Source: CAMTWZ01 sp041749075
Lineage (GTDB): Bacteria > Bacteroidota > Rhodothermia > Balneolales > HLUCCA01
Direction of reading: 5' to 3'
Length of the DNA: 64,000 nucleotides
Assembly: GCA_041749075.1 (NCBI GenBank)
Contig: JBGTBY010000034.1
Coordinates: 53,025 to 117,024, forward strand
Under the pieces are notes generated by a model that was not told where the DNA came from, did not search any database, and was given only the letters and a program-made list of their open reading frames with translations. A program made the position numbers and the translations under genes. Below are positions 42,847 to 52,257 of the stretch, piece after piece; position 1 is the first letter of the stretch; every line of letters starts with the position of its first letter.

Positions 42847-44480
42847 GGGATGAATCGGTAATGATAGACGCGGCTGTATCGCAGTGATTGGTTTTGCTGA
42901 AAAGCAATGATGTGGGATGAATCAGCCGATGTGATGTTCAAATTATGGTTTGTTGTTGATGGAAGCAGAAAGGGCCAGATGTCGAGTCCGGGAGGTATCG
43001 GCGGATATCGATACAGCAAATTGCCAACGGCTCTCAAGTAGACTCCGGGTTCCGATGTGGCCACCATAAACCGATGTACGTCTGGAAAAACGACTTCCTC
43101 GAGGTGGTTGGTTTCGGCATCGACAATCCAGAACCGATCCCCGGGATGCTGTCCAGAATACAACTTATATCGCGATGGCATCTCCACAACTTGATTCACC
43201 TGCCCCGAAATGGGTGCGGAAAACAGAATGCGTCCATCACTCCATTGCCGCGTGACCCACGTTTGTTGCGCGCCGAGGATCTCGATGGTGTGAAGTCGGT
43301 TCGCCACCGTGTCGATCGCGAACCATTCTGCTGCCCGCTCCAGAGTATGGATCGTTTCCCACGTTTCGTTCGAATGGGTGAACGACCGGATGTCGTGTTG
43401 GCCTTCCAACGTATCTGAAAACGACGCATACAATACGGATCCATCGTGATTGTATGCGATATCTCTCCATACCTGGTGATTCGGAAGCGTTTGATTCGTT
43501 CCCAGTGGATTGCCAGTGAACGGAAAGTAAACAAGTCGATTCAAATTTTCGACGAAAGCGAATCTCGTGGCCGATAGCGCATGCCGTATGGATGTGATGA
43601 TAAAGAATGGAATCTGAGGGTTTGGTCGAATGTTTAGCACATTGGCATTCTGTCCGTCTGGCCGCATGACGAATAAACGCCACAAGGTTAGACTTGTTCG
43701 ATGCGTGGTCACGCGATGTGGTAGACCGTTCAACATCTCGAATGCGGTCCAGCCATCGTGCATTCCCATTTGTTGAAAGAAAATGGTGGCCGATGTGCTA
43801 GACGATTGAAACCGTTCCAAGACCGGAGTTGTCCATTCGCTGATGACCTTGCCGCCGGAATGTTGCGTGATCACATATCGAAGCGGGATAATGTCTTTGA
43901 GATATTTGAAGCTGGCCTGACCGATGCGTTGAAGGAATTGTCGAGATCCATCCTCATATTCAACAGACACCGCGGTCGAATCCCGATTGAAATAAAACGT
44001 CTGCAAGTCGTTCACAATGTCCGTGGTCAGGCTGGGAGTGGCCCACGTACTCAGAATCAATTGATCCCCGCTCACCGTTGCGCTTTGGATGGGGGCGATG
44101 TGGATGTGGGATGTGATCCGATACGACATCAAGGTGTCTGTATGGTTGTCCAGATATCGCCCAAACACTCTGTACTGATAGACAATGCTATCAGGGAATG
44201 CGACGGTGGTGTCGGCCCAAGTCTTGACTCCTGATTCCAAACTGTCGGCCAATACGAACGGCCCCCCATCCAACGATCGCTCGATGAAAATCCGATGCCG
44301 GTCGAAACTCTCCGTCCACGTGAGTTTGATGTGGCGGTCGACCCGCGTCGATGTCAGACCTCCCAAATCCGGAATCTCAAACGCATCCCCCGTCGGATCC
44401 ACCGGATTGTCGCGCGGAAATTCCGTGGGCGCGGAACACGACGCCGCAATGATCAAAAGAATGGGGAGCCCTGATTTCAT
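42843..44480 (-). CDS. Lipoprotein E of the FnIII/propeller family
   Basis: A 545-residue lipoprotein: MKSGLPILLIIAASC then SAPTEFPRDNPVDP. It heads the E-D-C-B operon. The FnIII-like domain is nearly identical to C and D; the C-terminal half matches D. The 34-nt gap to the divergent PEGA-like 3 contains T-rich sequence (TATTTTTTTG) before the ATG that could be a relaxed -7 element. Likely outer-membrane anchored; function unknown. Confidence 0.75.
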   Translation of the reverse strand: MKSGLPILLIIAASCSAPTEFPRDNPVDPTGDAFEIPDLGGLTSTRVDRHIKLTWTESFDRHRIFIERSLDGGPFVLADSLESGVKTWADTTVAFPDSIVYQYRVFGRYLDNHTDTLMSYRITSHIHIAPIQSATVSGDQLILSTWATPSLTTDIVNDLQTFYFNRDSTAVSVEYEDGSRQFLQRIGQASFKYLKDIIPLRYVITQHSGGKVISEWTTPVLERFQSSSTSATIFFQQMGMHDGWTAFEMLNGLPHRVTTHRTSLTLWRLFVMRPDGQNANVLNIRPNPQIPFFIITSIRHALSATRFAFVENLNRLVYFPFTGNPLGTNQTLPNHQVWRDIAYNHDGSVLYASFSDTLEGQHDIRSFTHSNETWETIHTLERAAEWFAIDTVANRLHTIEILGAQQTWVTRQWSDGRILFSAPISGQVNQVVEMPSRYKLYSGQHPGDRFWIVDAETNHLEEVVFPDVHRFMVATSEPGVYLRAVGNLLYRYPPIPPGLDIWPFLLPSTTNHNLNITSADSSHIIAFQQNQSLRYSRVYHYRFIP

Positions 44481-44514
44481 TCAAAAAAATACGAAATAAA
44501 CTATACCTTGAACC

Positions 44515-45435
44515 ATGTTCCTGTTGCTATTTCTAACATTCCTGGCCGATTCGACCTACATCCACCTCTCCGGGCGACCCAATCAGGCGCTCGTGATCGT
44601 CAATGAGAATTTGACGAAACCGGTCCACTTCACTACCGGAGACAGCCTGTTGTTGCCCGTCGGTGAAAACACGCTTCGATTTATTCATCCGGCCTATGCC
44701 GATATGCTGGTCCAAGTTCAAATGAACAGCGGCGAGCCGAAACAGATGGTCTATGATTTGATGCAGTTTCGAGCGCCGATCCCGAATGTGAGGTCCACCT
44801 GGTATGCTTTGCGAAACCAATCCACTGTGTATGTGGTGACGGACGCCGAAACGGCGATCATCCATGATGGCGTGGAAGTCGGACGCGGCACGGCAAACAT
44901 CGACGTTCCGTTCGGAACCAGAGGAGAAGACATCGAATTGCGGATGGGGTCACGATCGACCCGCATCCCCATCGAATTAACCCGAAACCGCACCCAAATC
45001 ATCAATCACTATCTCAAGCCGAAGCTGGGACCCTATCTGTTGCTCTCGCCCATCCCGGGATTGACGCAAATCTATGAGAAACGGTATGTCGCGGCGGCAG
45101 GAATCATCGGTGCGATCGCCTATACGGCGATATCGTACAATGGGGTCACGAATCAATACAACAATCGAAACGATGCCTACCTCGATGCCCGGTTCCACTA
45201 TGAGCAAGCCAACACCTTCGATGAGGCGGAACGATTGGGACTCGAGATGGAATCGTCCTATAAACGAATCAAGCCGGCGTTGGATAAAAAGAATCAGATG
45301 GCTTGGCTGTTGGGCGCAGCGATATCCTTTCATGTCATCGATATCGCCATCCCGCCGAAATACGGATTCCGCAAGGTCACCATCGGCACCAACCCGTACG
45401 GAGTGATCGGAACGGACATCCGTATCTCGTTCTGA
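44515..45435 (+). CDS. PEGA-like envelope protein 3
   Basis: A 306-residue paralogue of PEGA-like 1 and 2. It begins MFLLLFLTFLADSTYIHLSG and shares STWYALRNQSTVYVVTDAE, LLSPIPGLTQIYEKRYVAAAG and the ending YGFRKVTIGTNPYGVIGTD then IRISF. It is divergent from lipoprotein E across 34 nt. It has a TACCTTG word, one base short of the -7 element, eight bases before the ATG. Partner relation with the lipoproteins is inferred from arrangement only. Confidence 0.72.
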   Translation: MFLLLFLTFLADSTYIHLSGRPNQALVIVNENLTKPVHFTTGDSLLLPVGENTLRFIHPAYADMLVQVQMNSGEPKQMVYDLMQFRAPIPNVRSTWYALRNQSTVYVVTDAETAIIHDGVEVGRGTANIDVPFGTRGEDIELRMGSRSTRIPIELTRNRTQIINHYLKPKLGPYLLLSPIPGLTQIYEKRYVAAAGIIGAIAYTAISYNGVTNQYNNRNDAYLDARFHYEQANTFDEAERLGLEMESSYKRIKPALDKKNQMAWLLGAAISFHVIDIAIPPKYGFRKVTIGTNPYGVIGTDIRISF

Positions 45436-45586
45436 GCCATCATATAGCACAGATTTCGTAGCGATTTTTATTACACAAGACTTGACAGCGATGTATAAAG
45501 GATGTAATCTCCCTTAAATCGTATCGGTGGAGGTCGATGCGGTTGGATGAATGCAATAAAAAAACCCCCACTTCAAGCCCAGGACC

Positions 45587-46120
45587 ATGAGAGGAATCCA
45601 GGAATTGAAGGAGGCGTTCGTCAATGAGAATTATTCGCACATCGGGCAGTCGTTGGAAATGGTCGAAACCGCGTTGCATCAATTTTTGAAACGTCAGTTC
45701 CGGGCCGAATACGCCGATGCACAAGATGCTGTTCAGCAGACGATCGTCGCCTTTTATCTATCCGTCAAAAAAGGCCAAATACACTCCGATGAGCGGTTGG
45801 GATCCTACGTCAACACCATTTGCAAACGCGAATACATTCGAACCATCGCACGGGATTACATCATCCGCGACATGGCCGATATGGAAATCGACTACGGTGC
45901 CGACGCATCACAATTGACCCGTCTCGAAGACAAAGACAAGCGGGAGCGTCTGTTGAAATGCCTGGAAAAGCTGACCGACGATCAGGTGTGCTTCATCCTG
46001 AAATGGTTCGACGACCCCGATATCGCACGGCTTTCCGAGACGCTGAACGTGACCAAAAGCTCGATATCGACTCGGAAACACCGGATTCTGAAGGTGCTCG
46101 TCACATGTGTCAGCAAATGA
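45587..46120 (+). CDS. RNA polymerase sigma-70 family (ECF-like) factor
   Basis: A 177-residue sigma factor. Region 2 covers about 25-95 (AEYADAQDAVQQTIVAFYLSV then LGSYVNTICKREYIRT). Region 4 has a helix-turn-helix near the C-terminus (LSETLNVTKSSISTRKHR). There is no adjacent anti-sigma gene. It follows the lipoprotein/PEGA array after a 151-nt gap with no gene or exact promoter motif that I recognise. Its stop abuts the ppk stop with no gap. Confidence 0.85.
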   Translation: MRGIQELKEAFVNENYSHIGQSLEMVETALHQFLKRQFRAEYADAQDAVQQTIVAFYLSVKKGQIHSDERLGSYVNTICKREYIRTIARDYIIRDMADMEIDYGADASQLTRLEDKDKRERLLKCLEKLTDDQVCFILKWFDDPDIARLSETLNVTKSSISTRKHRILKVLVTCVSK

Positions 46121-48262
46121 TCAGCCCGTGCTCCACGGCACAGGAGCGAGCCCTTTCGAGGCATGCTCCATCAGCAGATCATGAATGCTCGATGCGCCGT
46201 TTTCAGACTCGATTTTCCGATGTCCCCCATCCCCCAGCAATTCCCATCGGCAACGGGTATCGTTCAGGTACGCATCCTCAACAAACCGGAGGTAGGCTTT
46301 GAGGGGTGGCGATTCGATGGGTGTGAGCACTTCCACGCGCGCGTCGAGGTTGCGATGCATCATGTCCGCCGATCCGATGTAATGCCGCTGCTCACCGGCA
46401 CGATGGAAGCTGTAGATACGCGAATGCTCCAAATACCGACCCACCACGGAGTGCACGCGGATCCGCTCGCTGAGTCCCGGAACGCCGGCCCGGAGACGGG
46501 TGACGCTGCGAACAACCGCATCCACCTCTACTCCCGCTTGCGAAGCTTCGTACAAGGCGTTGATGATGCCCGGATCTTCCAAATTGTTCGTTTTCAGGAA
46601 AATCTTCGCAGGTCGACCAGCTCTCGCTTCTTCGGTTTCGAATCGGATGTTCTCCATAATCTGGTTTCGAAGAAACAGCGGCGCGACCAGCAATTTTTCA
46701 TAAGCCTGATCGGGCGCGAACCCGGTAAGGAAGTTGAACAAATCGGTCACATCACCGGCAATGGTTTCGTCGCAGGTGAACAGCCCAAAATCCTCATACA
46801 ATTGCGCCGTATCCGGATGGTAATTCCCGGTTCCGATATGGCAATACGTGTTCAATCCGTCTTCCTCTTCCCGAACCACCATCGTCACTTTCGAATGGAT
46901 TTTGAGTCCGGCAAGTCCATATGCCACGTGAACACCGGCTTTTTCAAGCTTCTGAGCCCATTCGATGTTCCGTTCTTCATCGAAACGAGCTTTCAATTCC
47001 ACCAACACCGCCACCTGTTTGCCGTCTGCCGCGGCATTCATCAGCGCATGCATGATCGCCGAATCGCGCGAGGTGCGGTACAAGGTCTGTTTGATGGCCA
47101 ACACATTCGGGTCATTGGCCGCTTCCTCGATAAACCGCTGCACCGATGTGGCGAAACTGTGATAGGGATGATGCACCATGAAATCGCCCTTCCGGATGGT
47201 GGCGAACATGTCCGGCATGTTTTCATCGATGGCATGACGCAGTGCCGGATGCAAGGTGGGCACGAAGGGTGTGTATCGCAAATCATCGAATCCACTCACT
47301 TTGTACAACTCGATGGCATCGGCGAGTCCGATTGGACCAATGATTTCGAACGTATCCATCCGCGCCACGCCCGTTTTGTCCATCAGCAATTCTTTGATGT
47401 GGGTCGGCGTATCGATATCCAATTCCAATCGCACCACTTCAGCGAAGCGGCGCTCCCGCAATTCTTCGGAAATCAGTTCGAGCAGGTCATCGGCTTCCTC
47501 TTCGTTGCGCTCCATGTCGGCATTGCGGGTTACCCGGAACACACTTGCCGATAAAATCGTGGCGCCAGGAAACAACCGATCCATTTTGGCTCGGATGAGG
47601 TCATCAATGAGCAAGAGGGTGATGGCGCCGTCTTCTTTCTCGACCGTCAGCCAACGCGGACGATTCGCCGGGATTTTGATGCGGGCGAACAAATGTTCAT
47701 CCGTTTTCCGGTCGTGCAATTCCACCGCAAAGCTTCTGCTTTTGTTGGAAATCAGTGGAAACGGGTGGGAATGATCCACCACCAGCGGCGTCAAAATCGG
47801 ATACAGCTGCCGGTTGAAATACGCATCCATCTTCTGCCGCTGTGCGGGAGTCAGATTGTCGTAGGACGTGAATCGGATTTGATGGGTCGCCATAGCCGGC
47901 ACCAGTATCTCAAAAAAGGTGCCGCGCAAACCTTTGATCATCTCCTTCACGTCCGTCCGGATGGCGCGCAATTGCTCGGCAGGGGTTTTCCCATCCACCG
48001 ACGGATGAACCACGCCGGCCTGAAGCTGACGTTTAAGGCCACCAACCCGTTTTTGGAAAAACTCATCCAAATTCGACGCAACGATGCCGATGAACTTCAC
48101 TCGCTCCAGAAGGGGTGTGGTCTCATCAATCGCCAAATGCAAGACGCGCCAGTTGAAACTCAACCAGCTCATCTCATAGTTCAAAAAATGATCGGGGTTT
48201 AGGTCGGCGTGGCCGTTGGATAATTCCCTGGCAAATTCAGTATTCGGAACGGATTTTCTCAT
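46121..48262 (-). CDS. ppk1: Polyphosphate kinase 1
   Basis: It makes polyphosphate from ATP. 713 residues, full length. Domain order N, H, C1, C2 with FLNYEMSWLSFNWRVLHLA, NLDEFFQKRVGG, LTPLVVDHSHPFPLISNKS, the phospholipase-D-like active-site segment KIHSKVTMVVR with catalytic His, YCHIGTGNYHPDTAQLYED, and later YLEHSRIYSFHRAGEQRHYIGSAD with a second His. Monocistronic by orientation. The start is set by MRKSVPNTEF. Confidence 0.96.
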   Translation of the reverse strand: MRKSVPNTEFARELSNGHADLNPDHFLNYEMSWLSFNWRVLHLAIDETTPLLERVKFIGIVASNLDEFFQKRVGGLKRQLQAGVVHPSVDGKTPAEQLRAIRTDVKEMIKGLRGTFFEILVPAMATHQIRFTSYDNLTPAQRQKMDAYFNRQLYPILTPLVVDHSHPFPLISNKSRSFAVELHDRKTDEHLFARIKIPANRPRWLTVEKEDGAITLLLIDDLIRAKMDRLFPGATILSASVFRVTRNADMERNEEEADDLLELISEELRERRFAEVVRLELDIDTPTHIKELLMDKTGVARMDTFEIIGPIGLADAIELYKVSGFDDLRYTPFVPTLHPALRHAIDENMPDMFATIRKGDFMVHHPYHSFATSVQRFIEEAANDPNVLAIKQTLYRTSRDSAIMHALMNAAADGKQVAVLVELKARFDEERNIEWAQKLEKAGVHVAYGLAGLKIHSKVTMVVREEEDGLNTYCHIGTGNYHPDTAQLYEDFGLFTCDETIAGDVTDLFNFLTGFAPDQAYEKLLVAPLFLRNQIMENIRFETEEARAGRPAKIFLKTNNLEDPGIINALYEASQAGVEVDAVVRSVTRLRAGVPGLSERIRVHSVVGRYLEHSRIYSFHRAGEQRHYIGSADMMHRNLDARVEVLTPIESPPLKAYLRFVEDAYLNDTRCRWELLGDGGHRKIESENGASSIHDLLMEHASKGLAPVPWSTG

Positions 48263-48277
48263 ACGCTGTGAAGGGTG

Positions 48278-48285
48278 TACCTTTG
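48278..48285 (+). promoter_or_regulatory. TAnnTTTG -7 element for ruvB
   Basis: TACCTTTG lies 39 nt before the ruvB GTG in the 62-nt divergent gap with ppk1. This promoter gives a normal leader, unlike those of marC, adk and purM. Confidence 0.5.
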
Positions 48286-48324
48286 GGTGGAAGGTACGGT
48301 GAAGATCATTAATCCCATATTAAG

Positions 48325-49338
48325 GTGTCGAATCCCCTGTTGAATCCATCGACGAAAGAAGCCGCATTCGAGCAAACGGTACGTCCGGCTTCGCTCGATG
48401 AATTTATTGGTCAACGTAAAATCATCGACAATCTTACCGTGTTCATCCGTGCGGCGAAAATGCGCAAGGAACCGCTCGACCATGTGCTGCTTTCCGGGCC
48501 ACCAGGCTTGGGAAAGACCACGCTGGCCGCCATCATCGCATACGAGATGGGTGTGGGGATGAAAACGACAACAGGTCCGGTGCTCGACAAACCCGGTGAC
48601 CTCGCCGGCATGCTCACCAATTTGGATGATGGGGATGTCCTCTTTATAGATGAAATCCACAGGCTGAATCCCGTCATCGAAGAATATTTGTATTCGGCGA
48701 TGGAAGATTACAAGCTCGACATCATCATCGACTCCGGTCCGAATGCGCGCAGCATCCAGATCGACCTTAAGAAATTCACACTCATCGGCGCCACCACTCG
48801 AAAAGGATTGCTTACCGCGCCGCTCCGGGCTCGTTTCGGCATCGATGCCCGCCTCGATTATTATGATGTGGAATTGCTGCAATCCATCACCGAACGAAGC
48901 GCGAAGATTCTGAAAATCGGGATTTCGGATGAGGGCGCGTTCGAAATCGCCCGCCGGAGCCGAGGCACACCCCGCATCGTGAACCGTTTGCTTCGCCGCA
49001 CCCGCGATTTCGCGGAAGTGGCCGGACTCGCCACCATCGACCGAGCCATCGCCGACAAAGCCTTGAATGCCTTGGATGTGGATAAGCGCGGACTCGACGA
49101 CATGGATATCCGCATCCTGCAGGCCATTATCCAGAATTACAAAGGTGGTCCGGTCGGATTGGGAACCCTTGCCGTGGCAGTTGGCGAAGACAAAGGCACC
49201 ATCGAAGAAGTGTATGAGCCGTTTCTGATCCAGGAAGGATTTCTTCAACGCACGCCAAAGGGACGTGTGGTCACGGCCAAAGGCTACGAGTACCTGGGAG
49301 TTCCGCTTTTAGGAAACGGCCCCGATTTGTTCGTTTAG
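48325..49338 (+). CDS. ruvB: Holliday junction branch migration ATPase RuvB
   Basis: The AAA+ motor of RuvAB. 337 residues, GTG start. Walker A is GPPGLGKTTLA, Walker B FIDEIHR, sensor 1 GATTR and arginine finger region RARFGI, and the C-terminal winged helix ends EPFLIQEGFLQRTPKGRVVT. The GTG is favoured because homology begins a few residues later (RPASLDEFIGQ). The 3' end overlaps the Zn-ribbon gene by 30 nt. ruvA and ruvC are not in the window. Confidence 0.96.
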   Translation: MSNPLLNPSTKEAAFEQTVRPASLDEFIGQRKIIDNLTVFIRAAKMRKEPLDHVLLSGPPGLGKTTLAAIIAYEMGVGMKTTTGPVLDKPGDLAGMLTNLDDGDVLFIDEIHRLNPVIEEYLYSAMEDYKLDIIIDSGPNARSIQIDLKKFTLIGATTRKGLLTAPLRARFGIDARLDYYDVELLQSITERSAKILKIGISDEGAFEIARRSRGTPRIVNRLLRRTRDFAEVAGLATIDRAIADKALNALDVDKRGLDDMDIRILQAIIQNYKGGPVGLGTLAVAVGEDKGTIEEVYEPFLIQEGFLQRTPKGRVVTAKGYEYLGVPLLGNGPDLFV

Positions 49339-49575
49339 CGGTTTCACCCGAACGAACGTGCGTTTGCACTTCAAGCATCCGAACATCCGCAGAGGAATGA
49401 TCGTGCTCAGCCAACGGATGATGGTGGTTCTGTGAATCCGATGAGGCGTGTTTCCACACTCGGAACAGGTTACGGTGGTGAATCGAACTGATTTTCTCAA
49501 AGGCCGGCGCAAGGTGGTGGCGATGAGGTAAAGAGTGACGATAACGACGATGACAATAGAGATGACGATAGACAT
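49309..49575 (-). CDS. Small membrane-anchored zinc-ribbon protein
   Basis: An 88-residue protein with one N-terminal transmembrane helix (MSIVISIVIVVIVTLYLIA) and a ribbon with CSEC and CLKC pairs about 30 residues apart, a likely four-Cys Zn site. The ribbon would face the cytoplasm or periplasm depending on orientation. No known function. It overlaps ruvB convergently by 30 nt, one of the longest overlaps in the window, yet its own start and composition look gene-like. Confidence 0.55.
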   Translation of the reverse strand: MSIVISIVIVVIVTLYLIATTLRRPLRKSVRFTTVTCSECGNTPHRIHRTTIIRWLSTIIPLRMFGCLKCKRTFVRVKPLNEQIGAVS

Positions 49576-49649
49576 TCCTGAATGTACCGTCAGAAATTCG
49601 TATTTTCAAGGCTCTAATTTTATCACCAACCTGAACCTAGACATCAAAA

Positions 49650-50789
49650 ATGAAACGTTTGTTCACGTCCGAATCCGTATCTGAAGGCCACCCGGATAAA
49701 GTATCAGACCAGATATCGGATGCGATTCTGGATGCCATGTTGGCACAAGACGCCCATTCGCGCGTCGCCGTTGAAACCCTCGTCACCACGGGTCTCGCCG
49801 TTATTTCCGGGGAAGTGACCACAAATGCCTATGTCGACGTTCAGGAAGTGACCCGCAATGTGATCCGCGACATCGGATACACCAAGCCGACCTATCGTTT
49901 TGATGCGGATTCATGCGGAATTCTGGTCAGCATCCACACGCAAAGCCCCGATATCGCTCAGGGTGTCGATTCTGATGAATCGAAAGCGCAAGGTGCCGGT
50001 GACCAAGGCATGATGTTTGGATATGCCATCAAAGAAACCGAGCAACTGATGCCGTTGAGCATCCAATTATCGCACGATTTGGTGCGCGAATTGGCCGACA
50101 TCCGCAAAAACGCATCCTATATGTCATATCTGGCGCCGGATTCGAAAAGCCAAGTCACCATCGAATATGATGCGAACGGCAAGCCGAAACGCGTGGATAC
50201 CATTGTCCTTTCCACTCAACATGACGACGGTGTAGAGCAATCCCAGATTCGCGCCGATGTGATCAAGTACTTGCTTCCGCGGGTGATTCCTGCCGGAATG
50301 ATGGATGCCGACACGATCATCCACGTGAACCCGACCGGAAAATTCGTCGTTGGTGGACCGCACGGCGATACCGGACTCACCGGCCGCAAAATCATTGTAG
50401 ACACCTACGGCGGACACGGAGCCCATGGTGGCGGCGCGTTCTCCGGTAAAGATCCTTCGAAAGTGGATCGCAGCGCAGCGTATGCCTCGCGTCACATTGC
50501 GAAAAACCTCGTCGCGGCAGGCTTGGCCGAGCGCGTACTCGTACAATTAGCGTATGCCATCGGCGTGGCGGATCCCGTCTCCATCGCTGTCAACACCTAT
50601 GGAACCGGTGTGAAATCGGATGTCGAACTCGCGGCATTGGTTGCCAAAACCTTTGATTGCACACCAGCCGGCATCGTGAAACGGTTTGACTTAAAGCGCC
50701 CGATGTACCGCAAAACCGCGGCGTATGGCCACTTCGGCCGTCCTGAATTTCCTTGGGAACAACTGGATTTCGTTTCCAAACTCGTTTAA
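49650..50789 (+). CDS. metK: S-adenosylmethionine synthetase
   Basis: It makes SAM from methionine and ATP. 379 residues. N-terminal FTSESVSEGHPDKVSDQISD, the ATP hexapeptide GAGDQGMMFGYA, GGPHGDTGLTGRKI, and the GGGAFSGKDPSKVDRSAAY loop. I find no SAM riboswitch in the 74-nt upstream gap. lpdA starts 23 nt after the stop. Confidence 0.97.
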   Translation: MKRLFTSESVSEGHPDKVSDQISDAILDAMLAQDAHSRVAVETLVTTGLAVISGEVTTNAYVDVQEVTRNVIRDIGYTKPTYRFDADSCGILVSIHTQSPDIAQGVDSDESKAQGAGDQGMMFGYAIKETEQLMPLSIQLSHDLVRELADIRKNASYMSYLAPDSKSQVTIEYDANGKPKRVDTIVLSTQHDDGVEQSQIRADVIKYLLPRVIPAGMMDADTIIHVNPTGKFVVGGPHGDTGLTGRKIIVDTYGGHGAHGGGAFSGKDPSKVDRSAAYASRHIAKNLVAAGLAERVLVQLAYAIGVADPVSIAVNTYGTGVKSDVELAALVAKTFDCTPAGIVKRFDLKRPMYRKTAAYGHFGRPEFPWEQLDFVSKLV

Positions 50790-50812
50790 TCCACCCTTAA
50801 GCTCATTCTATC

Positions 50813-52231
50813 ATGGCTAAAGAATTTGATGTTGTCGTAATCGGTTCGGGTCCTGGCGGATATGCCGCCGCGATCCGTGCCACCCACTTCGGACTCAAAA
50901 CCGCAATCATCGAGAAGCGTGATTTGGGAGGCGTCTGCCTCAACATCGGATGTATTCCGACCAAAGCGCTGCTCAAATCCGCCGAGACGATTGATTCGAT
51001 CAAGCACGCCGCCGATTATGGCGTCACAGCGGGTGAGGTCAGTTTCGATTTCGGCAAGATCATTCAGCGTAGCCGTGGTGTGGCCGACAAACAAAGCAAG
51101 GGCATCCAGTTCCTCATGAAGACGAACAAGATCGAGGTCTTCAAAGGCCACGGGAAATTCGCCAGCAAGACCGAATTGGCCATTTTGGATGAGAACGGTA
51201 AGGAAATCGACCGTCTCAAAGCCAAGCATTTCATTGTGGCGACGGGTGCACGCAGCCGCGAGCTTCCATCCCTCAAATTCGATGGTGAAACCATCATCAA
51301 TTCCGAGCGCGCGATGAAGCTGGAAAAACAGCCCAAGCGCATGCTGATCGTGGGTGCCGGCGCCATCGGCGTCGAATTCGCTTACTTCTATCATACCCTT
51401 GGTACCGAAGTGACCATCGTGGAGCTTCAGAAAACCTTGGTTCCGATCGAGGACGAGGATATCGGCAAAGAGCTCGGCAAAATCTATAAGAAAGCCGGCA
51501 TGAACCTGATGCTTGAAAGCACGGTTGAGAAAGTGGAGAAGAAGGGCGGCAAGGTAATGGTGACGGTCAAAACTCCGAAAGGAGAAGAAATTCTGGAAAC
51601 CGATGTCGTTCTGTCTGCCGTTGGCGTAACCGGCAACGTGGAAGGGCTTGGCTTGGACGAGATCGGTGTGAAACATGAGCGCGGTGCCATTACGGTCGAC
51701 CGCAAGACCATGCAAACCTCGGTCCCGGGCATTTACGCGATCGGCGATGTGGCCGGCGCTCCTTGGTTGGCCCACAAAGCGACGCACGAAGCCGTGTTTG
51801 TGATCGAGAAGATCGCGAACAAGAATCCGAAGCCGATCAACTACGACAACATTCCAGGCTGCACCTATTGCAAACCTGAAATCGCATCCGTCGGACTGAC
51901 CGAAAAAGCCGCGAAAGAAAAAGGCTATGACGTGAAAATCGGCAAGTTCCCGTTCTCCCCGAATGGCAAAGCGCAAGCGGCTGGACATCCCGAAGGATTC
52001 GTCAAAGTCGTGTTCGACGCGAAATACGGCGAATGGCTCGGTTGCCACATGATCGGTTATGCCGTGACGGAAATGATCGCGGAAGCCGTAGTGGCGCGCG
52101 ACCTTGAAACCACCGGTCACGAGATCATCAACGCGATCCATCCGCATCCGACCTTATCGGAAGCCGTGATGGAAGCCGTGGCGGAAGCATACAACGAGGG
52201 CATCCATTTGGGAACGCCCGCGAAACACTGA
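50813..52231 (+). CDS. lpdA: Dihydrolipoyl dehydrogenase
   Basis: The E3 flavoenzyme of pyruvate and 2-oxoglutarate dehydrogenase or glycine cleavage complexes. 472 residues. FAD site GSGPGGYAAAIRA, redox disulfide GGVCLNIGCIPTKALL, NAD site GAGAIGVEFAYFYHTLGTEV, and the C-terminal His-Glu dyad in HPHPTLSEAVMEA. It is directly followed by lipB and lipA, which make the lipoyl cofactor that E3 reoxidises. Confidence 0.97.
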   Translation: MAKEFDVVVIGSGPGGYAAAIRATHFGLKTAIIEKRDLGGVCLNIGCIPTKALLKSAETIDSIKHAADYGVTAGEVSFDFGKIIQRSRGVADKQSKGIQFLMKTNKIEVFKGHGKFASKTELAILDENGKEIDRLKAKHFIVATGARSRELPSLKFDGETIINSERAMKLEKQPKRMLIVGAGAIGVEFAYFYHTLGTEVTIVELQKTLVPIEDEDIGKELGKIYKKAGMNLMLESTVEKVEKKGGKVMVTVKTPKGEEILETDVVLSAVGVTGNVEGLGLDEIGVKHERGAITVDRKTMQTSVPGIYAIGDVAGAPWLAHKATHEAVFVIEKIANKNPKPINYDNIPGCTYCKPEIASVGLTEKAAKEKGYDVKIGKFPFSPNGKAQAAGHPEGFVKVVFDAKYGEWLGCHMIGYAVTEMIAEAVVARDLETTGHEIINAIHPHPTLSEAVMEAVAEAYNEGIHLGTPAKH

Positions 52232-52257
52232 ACCGCATTGATGTCATAGATCTGGGT

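Noticed and set aside
45482..45508. TTGACA/TGTAAT sigma-70-like promoter before the ECF-like gene
   Set aside because: The spacer is only 15 bp, and this organism appears to use TAnnTTTG elements; likely chance.
46163..47554. 463-codon open frame antisense to ppk1
   Set aside because: His/Gly-rich shadow of ppk1 with no domain features.
49576..49649. SAM riboswitch before metK
   Set aside because: The gap is 74 nt and shows no helices or terminator typical of any SAM riboswitch class.
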